Origin: Pseudomonadota bacterium
Lineage (GTDB): Bacteria; Desulfobacterota; Syntrophia; Syntrophales; JADFWA01
Direction: 5' to 3'
Length of the DNA: 18,903 nucleotides
Assembly: GCA_015222855.1 (NCBI GenBank)
Contig: JADFWA010000379.1
Location: 1 to 18,903 of the forward strand
Shown here piece after piece: positions 1 to 6,493 of this stretch (positions are counted from its first letter, which is position 1; each line of letters opens with the position of its first letter). A model generated the notes under the pieces. The model was not told the DNA's origin. It made no database searches and saw only the letters and a list, made by a program, of their open reading frames with translations. Made by a program: the position numbers and the translations under genes.

Positions 1-1
1 G

Positions 2-247
2 GGCAGTGTTTATATTGAACGTACTGCTGTGAACTCTATCAAGAACATCAGGCGAACCAAAAGGGCCATTACCAAAGCCTTCAAGATTCAGATGGCGGGT
101 TTGGGATTTTCGCTGGTCGAGGTTCTTTCTCCCTGCCCCACCAACTGGAAGATGTCGCCCGTGGATGCCTGCAAGTGGGTGGAAGAAACCGTCACCAAGA
201 CTTTTCCCCTCAAGGTTATCAAGGACGAAGCCGGGAAAATTGACTAA
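2..247 (+). CDS. korB: 2-oxoacid:ferredoxin oxidoreductase, beta subunit (3' end only)
   Basis: This is the last 81 codons of a gene that begins before the window. The frame is open from base 2 and reads through the GTG at 29, so that GTG is an internal valine, not a start. The sequence FSLVEVLSPCPTNW is the conserved C-terminal motif of the thiamine-diphosphate-binding beta subunit of 2-oxoacid:ferredoxin oxidoreductases. These enzymes decarboxylate a 2-oxoacid to its acyl-CoA and reduce ferredoxin, or run in the reverse, CO2-fixing direction. The gamma subunit follows 17 bases downstream, so the two are cotranscribed. Whether the substrate is 2-oxoglutarate, a branched-chain oxoacid or another acid cannot be told from this fragment; the symbol is provisional. 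Confidence 0.85.
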   Translation, partial: GSVYIERTAVNSIKNIRRTKRAITKAFKIQMAGLGFSLVEVLSPCPTNWKMSPVDACKWVEETVTKTFPLKVIKDEAGKID

Positions 248-264
248 AAAGGATTGATTTTGTT

Positions 265-807
265 ATGAAAAAAACAATCTTTGCAGGATTTGGGGGTCAG
301 GGCGTCCTTATGATGGGTTATGCCTTTGCAGTGGCAGCCATGAGGGACGGAAAGGAAGTGACTTATCTCCCCTCCTATGGCGCAGAAATGCGCGGAGGGA
401 CCGCCAACTGTACAGTTTCCGTGTCGGACGAGGAGATTTTCTCGCCCGTGGCTTCTTCTCCCGATTATGCCGTGATCATGAACAATCCCTCCATGATTAA
501 ATATGAGAGCACGATCAGGGAAGGGGGAATTATTATTCTCAATTCTAACCTTGTGGACAAAGAACCATCCAGGGATGATGTGGTTGTTGTCAATGTACCG
601 GCAATTGATATCGCCAAAAAGCTGGGAAGCGAGCGCGCCATCAATATGATAATGCTAGGGGCCTTCGTGGCAAAGACAAAAATTACCTCCCTGGACTCTA
701 TACTGAATGGACTGACCGAAATCGTGAAGGGAAAGAAGGCCAGTCTCATGAAGATGAACCGGAAAGGCCTGGACAGGGGCGCTGAATACGTCTTAAAAGG
801 AGCCTGA
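265..807 (+). CDS. korC: 2-oxoacid:ferredoxin oxidoreductase, gamma subunit
   Basis: The 180-residue product is full length for the gamma (catalytic-domain) subunit of 2-oxoacid:acceptor oxidoreductases. It starts with the family glycine motif GFGGQGV (residues 8-14) and has the conserved YGAEMRGGTANCTV stretch (about 38-51). It forms the heteromeric enzyme with the alpha and beta subunits, making acyl-CoA, CO2 and reduced ferredoxin in the cytoplasm of anaerobes. The ATG at 265 has an AAAGGA about 12 bases upstream, a rather long spacing. The beta subunit ends 17 bases before it. The stop overlaps or abuts the next start (TGATGATG), which points to translational coupling with the ACT-domain gene. 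Substrate class (KOR or VOR type) is unresolved. Confidence 0.9.
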   Translation: MKKTIFAGFGGQGVLMMGYAFAVAAMRDGKEVTYLPSYGAEMRGGTANCTVSVSDEEIFSPVASSPDYAVIMNNPSMIKYESTIREGGIIILNSNLVDKEPSRDDVVVVNVPAIDIAKKLGSERAINMIMLGAFVAKTKITSLDSILNGLTEIVKGKKASLMKMNRKGLDRGAEYVLKGA

Positions 808-809
808 TG

Positions 810-1238
810 ATGAAAACCGTGAAACAGATTGACCTCACATTAATAAACAAACCGGGACAGCTATATCTCGTCAGTGATATGTTGGGTGAGAACAAAATCA
901 ATATTATAGCCTGCTATTTTACCTCTCAAGAAAAAGAGGTTAATTTCCATTTTATCGCCAGCGACCCTGACAAAGCCATCAACGTTCTGAAAACAGCGGG
1001 GTACAAGATAGGGACAAAAGAGGTAATCGCCTGTGAAATCCCCAGCCATCCAGGTGGACTGACCGCCGTATTACGGTTGCTGAAAGATGTCGATATCAAT
1101 ATAGATTACATATACTCCTGCTTCGGAACGGGTAATACCACCGTAGTGATCATAGGGGTGGATCCAGTCGATAAGGCCTTGAAGGTCATGGAAGACAACT
1201 GGATACGCGTTCTGGGCAGCGACCTTTATCATATCTGA
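810..1238 (+). CDS. tandem ACT-domain protein
   Basis: The protein has about 142 residues with two ACT-like halves. Residues about 3-65 begin with KQIDLTLINKPGQLYLVSDML, and about 75-140 contain PGGLTAVLRLLKDVDINIDYIYS. ACT domains bind amino acids or related ligands and usually regulate a partner enzyme; no catalytic domain is attached here. Small tandem ACT proteins are often encoded next to 2-oxoacid:ferredoxin oxidoreductases and aryl- or phenylacetate-CoA ligases in anaerobes, so a role in sensing an amino acid whose 2-oxoacid is the substrate is reasonable but inferred. Two starts are possible, ATG 807 and ATG 810. I chose 810 because AAAAGGAG (795-802) is then 7 bases away rather than 4. 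The gene is coupled to the gamma subunit. Confidence 0.8.
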   Translation: MKTVKQIDLTLINKPGQLYLVSDMLGENKINIIACYFTSQEKEVNFHFIASDPDKAINVLKTAGYKIGTKEVIACEIPSHPGGLTAVLRLLKDVDINIDYIYSCFGTGNTTVVIIGVDPVDKALKVMEDNWIRVLGSDLYHI

Positions 1239-1261
1239 TTACGGGGCCGTGACCGGCCGCA

Positions 1262-2157
1262 GTGCCATCCAAACGTGGCCTCGTTCTGAAACATACTTCC
1301 CTTTTTGAGTTCTCTAAAGGCAACCCCGTAATAGCTCACCAAGAAATTAATATCTTGCACAAAAGATCATTTAACGGTAATTATCTCACCGCCGGATTTG
1401 AGTACGAAACGATATGGGCATTTGGAGCCAATTGCGATATTGGTGATCTGGATGTGATTGCCAGATTAGACCGCCTCTGCGATGACATAGGTATTGATAC
1501 CATAGAGACAGGTGTAACCATTGCCGTCGCCATGGAAGGTGGACTCCTGCCTTTTGGCGATTGGGATGGTGCACTAAAACTTCTTGATGAAGATGTCAGA
1601 AATGGCACGCCCATCGGTAAGATTATCGGCAGCGGGAGCGTTACAGCCGGCAAGATACTCGGAGTAACGAGGGTCCCGGCCGTTAAAGGTCAAGGTATGC
1701 CCGCCTATGACCCAAGGGCCATCCAGGGAATCGGGGTCACATACGCCACATCCACCATGGGTGCGGATCATACAGCCGGTTACGCAATCGCCACCAACGT
1801 TATGAAGGTGGGCGGTTATGTGGACCCACTGAAACCGGAGGGACAGGTGGAACTGTCAAGAAATCTCCAGATCGCCACGGCAGCGCTTGATTCTACAGGA
1901 ATCTGCCTCTTCACCGCCTTTCCCGTCCTCGATCAGCCTGAGACCTTTGAGGCGTCTACAGAATGCTCAACGCCTGCTATGGATTGAACCTGACGGCGGA
2001 CGAAGTGTCTGAACTGGGTAAAAATGTCCTCAAGATCGAAAGGGATTTTAACACAAGGGCCGGCTTTACAAACAAAGATGACAGGCTGCCGGAGTTCATG
2101 TATAGCGAATCCCTTGCGCCTCACAATCAGGTGTTGAACAAAAACCAATTTTCTTGA
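1262..2157 (+). pseudogene. aldehyde:ferredoxin oxidoreductase, 5'-deleted and frameshifted remnant
   Basis: From about 1379 the frame reads like the middle of a tungsten-dependent aldehyde:ferredoxin oxidoreductase: EYETIWAFGANCDIGDLDVI, then GADHTAGYA, then STGICLF, whose Cys (residue 215 counted from 1262) matches the C-terminal [4Fe-4S] ligand. Family members have about 600 residues. The N-terminal tungstopterin domain and the CxxC cluster ligands are missing. Near 1950 the frame changes: after ETFE the first frame ends at 1987, while the next frame reads GVYRMLNACYGL and continues with LKIERDFNTRAGFTNKDDRLPEF, the family C terminus, to 2157. One extra G at about 1951 would restore the frame. 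Codons 1262-1378 are not recognisable as this family. An active enzyme is not possible without the cofactor domain. Confidence 0.82.
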
Positions 2158-2347
2158 AAGTGAAGATTTCTTGACCGGGGGGGCGTCCCGCAAGGAGGTG
2201 CAATAAAAACAGGCATATCCCTTACCGGGAAGCTTCCGCACCAATCCTTTCAAATATCGAATCTCCCCGCCGCAAGCTGCAATGCTTTTTCACCTTGTTT
2301 GAAACGCTGTATTTTAGTATACCAGAGAATCTTTTGAGTAGAAGAAG
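2158..2347. other. intergenic spacer with no recognised gene
   Basis: These 190 bases separate the aldehyde oxidoreductase remnant from the membrane-protein and protease group. I see no coding frame of useful length, RNA gene or clear terminator. An AT-rich stretch at about 2295-2325 (TTTGAAACGCTG followed by TAGTATACC) could hold a promoter for the downstream operon, but the spacing of the best boxes is poor, so no promoter is called. Confidence 0.4.
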
Positions 2348-2596
2348 GTGGCAACGCGGATGTACTGGTGGGGGAAACAGCTTTCAATAGGAGTAATCTC
2401 ATTATTTTTCCTTATATTCGGGATTGATCTCCTCATTTCAATTTACCGTTTGAACAGCCCGCATGAATTTATTATGGGGTTTTTCGCGGCAAGCCTTATT
2501 ATCCTGATCAGTGCCGTCGGCCTGCTCTACCCTGCTGTCAGGATATTTACCCGATTAAGAACAAAAAATGTGGATGAAGATGACAGCAATCAATAA
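2348..2596 (+). CDS. small two-helix membrane protein, function unknown
   Basis: The 82-residue protein has two predicted membrane helices, about residues 11-32 (LSIGVISLFFLIFGIDLL) and 41-67 (FIMGFFAASLIILISAVGLL). A short polar loop separates them and the tail is acidic (VDEDDSNQ). No family is recognised. The GTG at 2348 is used here with a weak purine-rich upstream sequence (GAAGAAG); ATG 2360 is an alternative that removes four residues. It overlaps the first M16 gene by up to 29 bases, so the two are probably translationally coupled. That coupling, and the shared membrane or export setting, suggest it works with the M16 pair, but this is inference. Confidence 0.65.
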   Translation: MATRMYWWGKQLSIGVISLFFLIFGIDLLISIYRLNSPHEFIMGFFAASLIILISAVGLLYPAVRIFTRLRTKNVDEDDSNQ

Positions 2597-4082
2597 CAAA
2601 CTGGTTTTCTTTATAGTTCTGGCCTTAATACTCTTCGGTTTAACGGCCAGGGCAAACAGCTATGATCTTGAAAAAAGGGTCAGGGAATTCACCCTTGAAA
2701 ACGGCCTGAAGGTACTGATGCTTGAGAGGCATCTTGCACCCACGGTCTCACTTTACATAAGGCACAGGGCAGGCGCCGTCGATGAGATAAGCGGCAGGAC
2801 AGGCACCGCCCACCTCCTGGAACACATGATGTTCAAGGGTACGAAAACCATCGGGACAAGGAACTTCAAAGAAGAGAAAAAGATTCTTGATGAAATAAGA
2901 AGGGTAGGAAACGCCCTTGACATGGAAAGAGTGAAGGGGGACACAGCCGATAAAGAAAAGCTGAAAAGACTGAGTCAACAATTAAAGACCCTTCAAAAAA
3001 TGGGGAAGAAATGGGTTGTGGGAAACGAAATCGGCAGACTCTACACGGAAAACGGGGGCATTAACCTGAATGCCTCCACCGGCCGGGATCTGACGACCTA
3101 TCACGTAAGCCTCCCCTCCAACAAGATTGAACTCTGGGCAAGGATAGAATCGGACAGAATGATAAACCCGGTCTTCCGTGAATTTTACTCCGAGCGGGAA
3201 GTGGTTATGGAAGAGAGGAAGCAGACCACCGAATCCGTCCCGGCCAGAAAGCTCATGGAGCAGTTCCTTGCATCAGCCTTTACGGCACACCCTTACAGGA
3301 GACCCGTTTTGGGCTGGGCCTCAGACATGCGTTTTTTGAACATCGATTACACAGGGGAGTTTTTCAATGCCTATTATGCCCCCAATAACACCGTGATCGC
3401 CGTGGTCGGGGACATTTCACCGGACGCTGCCATTGATATCATAAAAAAATACTTCGGCAAAATACCAGGCCATAAGCTTCCCGCTTCACACATAACAGAA
3501 GAACCCAAGCAAAAAGGGGAAAAGAGGACAGAGCTGCTATATGATGCAAACCCCCGTATCATAATAGGTTATCACAAGCCCACCCTTCCCTCCTTCGATG
3601 ATTACGTCTTCGACGTCATTGATTCAATCCTTTCAGGAGGAAGGACATCGAGACTCTTTAGAACACTGGTCGAGGAGAAGGGTATTGCCGAAAGCGTAAA
3701 CACGGCAAACGGCATTCCGGGTGCGAGGTTTCCGAATCTCTTCGCCATATTTGCAACGCCCAGATATCCTCATACGAACAAGGAAGTGGAGGATGCCATT
3801 TACGAAGAACTCGAAAAGCTGAAAAGGGAGCTGGTAAGCGAAAGGGAAATCGAAAAGACAAAAAACCAACTAAGGGCGGATATTATAAGGGATCTCAATT
3901 CCAATTCAGGGCTTGCCAGCCGGCTGTCATACTTTGAAGCCGTTGCAGGAGACTTTCGATACATAACCCGTCACATAAAGGTCATAGAAAAGATTACCCC
4001 TGAAGACATCATGAGAACGGCAAAAAAATACTTCAACCAGGATAATCGCACGGTTGCTGTATTAAAAAGGAAGAGTCAATGA
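2568..4082 (+). CDS. exported M16 zinc protease, catalytic subunit
   Basis: The 504-residue protein has an N-terminal hydrophobic segment (about 11-26) ending in LTARA, a typical signal-peptidase I site, so it is probably exported to the periplasm. The M16 inverted zinc motif is intact at HLLEH (His82, Glu85, His86). The third ligand is probably Glu188 in IELWARIESDR. The gap between them is longer than in classic members because a charged, probably helical insert lies at about 100-155. Two peptidase-like halves follow. The C-terminal half has GGRTSRLFRTLVEEKG but Glu where the Tyr of the usual GLAYS motif stands, so substrate-binding residues probably come from the partner encoded next. ATGs at 2568, 2574 and 2580 are all possible starts; none has a strong ribosome site, which fits coupling to the overlapping upstream gene. 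It overlaps the next gene by 4 bases (ATGA). Confidence 0.88.
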   Translation: MWMKMTAINNKLVFFIVLALILFGLTARANSYDLEKRVREFTLENGLKVLMLERHLAPTVSLYIRHRAGAVDEISGRTGTAHLLEHMMFKGTKTIGTRNFKEEKKILDEIRRVGNALDMERVKGDTADKEKLKRLSQQLKTLQKMGKKWVVGNEIGRLYTENGGINLNASTGRDLTTYHVSLPSNKIELWARIESDRMINPVFREFYSEREVVMEERKQTTESVPARKLMEQFLASAFTAHPYRRPVLGWASDMRFLNIDYTGEFFNAYYAPNNTVIAVVGDISPDAAIDIIKKYFGKIPGHKLPASHITEEPKQKGEKRTELLYDANPRIIIGYHKPTLPSFDDYVFDVIDSILSGGRTSRLFRTLVEEKGIAESVNTANGIPGARFPNLFAIFATPRYPHTNKEVEDAIYEELEKLKRELVSEREIEKTKNQLRADIIRDLNSNSGLASRLSYFEAVAGDFRYITRHIKVIEKITPEDIMRTAKKYFNQDNRTVAVLKRKSQ

Positions 4083-5461
4083 AACGAATCCGCTTTCTAA
4101 TCACACTAATATTTCTTATCCTCTTTGCCTCCGTAGCCTGTGCGGCAGAACCCTCCCCACTCATAAATCCGGACGACATAAGATACCAGCCGTTGACCTT
4201 TACACCACCAAAGGCCGAAAGGGTGGTGCTTGAAAACGGCATGATCCTCTATATCCTTGAAGATCACGAGATTCCCATCGTCAATATATCCGCTATTATA
4301 AGAACCGGCTCTATTTACAATCCAGAAGAAAAAGAGGGGCTTGCCGAGATCACGGGAGATGTGATGAGGACCGGCGGGACAAAGAACATGACCGGTGATG
4401 AGATTGATGATGCGCTTGAGTACTTTGCCGGCGCGATTGATGTATCAATCGGCATGGAGTCAGGATCAGCCACGCTCTCCGTGCTCAAAGAAAACCTGGA
4501 TGAAGGACTTGACATCTTTTCCGCAATTATAATGAATCCGGTCTTTGACGAAAACAAGCTGAAGACGGCGAAAAATCTGAAGATCGAAGCCCTGAGAAGA
4601 GTGCTGGACGAACCTCAAAAGGTGGCCTTCAGGGAATTCAGAAGATTAATATACGCTGGAAATCCCAGGGGAAAATTGCCTTCCATAGATTCAGTCGGGA
4701 AAATAGCAAGAGACGACCTCGTCAGAGTCCATGGGAAATTCTTTTATCCCGGAAATCTAATGATGGCCGTAGTCGGCGACATAACCAGAGATGAGGCGGT
4801 GTCAAAGATAAAACGATATTGGGGGGCATGGAACCGAAAGGGGGAGACGGCAAAGATACCTTACCCAAAAGCAAAGCAAAAGGGAGCAACCAATTACATA
4901 TTCAAAGACGTTCCTCAATCGACCATTATAATAGGGCACTTGACACCAGAAAAGAAGAATCCTGATTTTTATCCATTTACGGTTCTTGATTTTATCCTGG
5001 GCAGCGGGGGATTTCGGTCACGCATTATCCATGAAGTAAGGAACAACCTGGGTCTCGCATACAGTACCGGAAGTTTTTACAGTGGAAGGAGCGGATACGG
5101 TATCTTCGGCGCCTACGCCATCACAAAAACCTCCTCCACGGCAAAGGTACTATCATTGATTATGTCGATCATCAATGATGTCAGAAACAAGGGGGTAACC
5201 GAAAGCGAACTTTCATGGGCCAAAAAGTCCATCAACAACAGGTTTATCTTTGCCTTTGACTCCACGGATCAAATAGCGGTTCAGCAGATGATGATCGAAT
5301 ACAATAAACTGCCTGAGAATTTTCTTACAACATATCGAACCAAAATAGGAAATGTAACTGCGGAAGATTTGAAAAGGGTTGCAGAAAAGTACCTTCCTCC
5401 CAACCGGGCGACTATACTTGTCGTAGGGAAGGAAAATTTACAATTGAAGATTTTCGATTGA
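4079..5461 (+). CDS. exported M16 family protein, non-catalytic partner
   Basis: The 460-residue protein has a signal peptide (hydrophobic about 6-20, SVACA then AEPSP). It has the two-half M16 fold signature (FYPGNLMMAVVGDI at about 222-235 and GGFRSRIIHEVRNNLGLAYS at about 310-329). The zinc motif is absent: the region equivalent to HxxEH reads GLAEITGDVM (about 87-96). By contrast the Arg/Tyr features of the substrate-binding subunit are present (Arg313/Arg315 and Tyr328). This is the division of labour known for heterodimeric M16B proteases and for mitochondrial processing peptidase. The ATGA overlap with the catalytic gene implies equimolar synthesis and complex formation. The substrate is unknown; periplasmic peptide turnover or processing of exported proteins are both open. 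Confidence 0.88.
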   Translation: MKRIRFLITLIFLILFASVACAAEPSPLINPDDIRYQPLTFTPPKAERVVLENGMILYILEDHEIPIVNISAIIRTGSIYNPEEKEGLAEITGDVMRTGGTKNMTGDEIDDALEYFAGAIDVSIGMESGSATLSVLKENLDEGLDIFSAIIMNPVFDENKLKTAKNLKIEALRRVLDEPQKVAFREFRRLIYAGNPRGKLPSIDSVGKIARDDLVRVHGKFFYPGNLMMAVVGDITRDEAVSKIKRYWGAWNRKGETAKIPYPKAKQKGATNYIFKDVPQSTIIIGHLTPEKKNPDFYPFTVLDFILGSGGFRSRIIHEVRNNLGLAYSTGSFYSGRSGYGIFGAYAITKTSSTAKVLSLIMSIINDVRNKGVTESELSWAKKSINNRFIFAFDSTDQIAVQQMMIEYNKLPENFLTTYRTKIGNVTAEDLKRVAEKYLPPNRATILVVGKENLQLKIFD

Positions 5462-5527
5462 AAATTAAAAAATTGTCTCAATAATCAATGTCAATTGTCA
5501 ATAATCAATATTTAATAGTCAATTGCC
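5446..5527. repeat. inverted degenerate heptamer array A (between convergent genes)
   Basis: The left arm is GAAGATT, TTCGATT, GAAAATT (5446-5466). The right arm is AATAATC, AATGTC, AATTGTC, AATAATC, AATATTT, AATAGTC, AATTGCC (5480-5527). The right units are degenerate reverse complements of the left ones. The array fills the whole spacer between the convergent M16 and HDOD genes, and its left arm contains the M16 stop codon. Confidence 0.7.
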
Positions 5528-5528
5528 T

Positions 5529-6422
5529 TCACGAAAGCAGAGAAGCTAATGTCTCGGCCTCCTCTTCCATTCGTCTGATCAGTTCCTCCTGAAATCTCTT
5601 CAAGGCGGCCTCATCCCATTTTAGCCCATGCGACCGGGACAGATCGATGATCTCGGGACAAAAAAGTTCCTCGCTCAAAACAGACTCAGCCTCCTTATCA
5701 TCCGGCGATTCATTAAGGTACGTGAGCAAATCGGCCGCATGCACCACCAGGGGAAATAGAGATTCTTTTTTAGCTTCACCGGGACAATGGTGAAAACCCA
5801 CGGCGGTTAAGAGATTTTCCGGAAACATCCACCTCTTGAGAAGCATCATCCCCACTTCCTCATGTGTTATGCCGAGGATGTCTTTCTCCGCCTCAAACAT
5901 CCTGTGTTTTAAATGTCCTGCTGTCTCAATTATTTCGGAGAATTCCATGGGCAGAGCCATGTATATGATCAGCTTTCCTATATCATGGATGAGACCCGCC
6001 ATAAAAAAGTCATTGGTATCGCCCTTTAAATCGGCTGCGATAATTTTTGCCGCAAGTCCGCATGAAAGAGAGTGTTCCCAAAACTTCCCGATATCGAACC
6101 GGCTGTCCTTCCTCAAATTCTTGAAGCTGTTGAACAGGGCTTTCGTCAGAACCAAATTTCGAATCTCCGTGTATCCAAGGACCGTCAAGGCGTGCTGGAT
6201 GGAGCTCACCTCTTTCACCAAGCCGAAAAACGGGGAATTGGCCATTTTTAGTATCGCGGCGGCGAGGGATTGATCATGGCTGATCACCTTCATAAGATCC
6301 CTTGACGAACTTTCCGGGTCGGAGGTAATCTCCATAACCCGGACAGCCACAGTGGGTAAAGTAGGAAAGGCGTCAATCCTGTCGGTCAGGGCGGATAGAT
6401 TTGGGGTTTTGGTTTGAGTCAT
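5529..6422 (-). CDS. HDOD-domain signalling protein
   Basis: The 297-residue product matches the HDOD family, a metal-dependent-phosphohydrolase-related domain found in bacterial regulators. Residues about 15-210 form the domain: FPTLPTVAVRVMEI, SPFFGLVKEVSSIQHALTVLGY and HDIGK (146-150). His117 (WEHS), His187 (ITHEE) and His211-His212 are also present, so the classical HD residues survive, unlike in many HDOD proteins. HDOD proteins generally act as signalling adaptors in motility, stress or c-di-GMP pathways. A start at 6479 would encode 19 extra residues from a repeat; I chose ATG 6422 because GGAGGG lies 6 bases upstream. It follows the receiver-GGDEF-HD-GYP gene on the same strand, 60 bases downstream, and is probably cotranscribed with it and functionally linked. 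Confidence 0.87.
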   Translation of the reverse strand: MTQTKTPNLSALTDRIDAFPTLPTVAVRVMEITSDPESSSRDLMKVISHDQSLAAAILKMANSPFFGLVKEVSSIQHALTVLGYTEIRNLVLTKALFNSFKNLRKDSRFDIGKFWEHSLSCGLAAKIIAADLKGDTNDFFMAGLIHDIGKLIIYMALPMEFSEIIETAGHLKHRMFEAEKDILGITHEEVGMMLLKRWMFPENLLTAVGFHHCPGEAKKESLFPLVVHAADLLTYLNESPDDKEAESVLSEELFCPEIIDLSRSHGLKWDEAALKRFQEELIRRMEEEAETLASLLS

Positions 6423-6438
6423 CTTAGTCCCTCCGGGA

Positions 6439-6493
6439 TTGACTATTGAAGATTGAAGATTGTTGGGGAAAATCTTCAATCGTCAATAGTCAA
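6439..6493. repeat. inverted heptamer array B (near-perfect hairpin)
   Basis: The left arm GACTATT, GAAGATT, GAAGATT (6441-6461) faces the right arm AATCTTC, AATCGTC, AATAGTC (6471-6491) across a 9-base loop. With the flanking TT/AA pairs the stem is 23 bp with one mismatch. The right arm contains the stop codon of the GGDEF gene, and the whole element lies in the leader of the HDOD gene. It could modulate readthrough between the two genes, but lacks a T-run typical of an intrinsic terminator. Confidence 0.8.

Noticed and set aside
29..247. Separate 72-residue gene starting at GTG 29
   Set aside because: The frame is open to the window edge and the sequence is the C terminus of a beta subunit, so the GTG is internal.
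2153..2215. Possible remnant of a MoaD/ThiS-like gene after the aldehyde oxidoreductase (frame reads LKVKIS then stop)
   Set aside because: Six residues are too few to support it, although such genes can follow this enzyme.
1933..2253. Minus-strand 106-residue frame across the aldehyde oxidoreductase frameshift
   Set aside because: It is antisense to clear family sequence and has no recognisable domain.
5446..5527. CRISPR array
   Set aside because: Units are 6-7 bases, degenerate and without spacers.
6423..6479. HDOD start at 6479
   Set aside because: The extra 19 residues are translated from heptamer array B, and ATG 6422 has a strong ribosome site.
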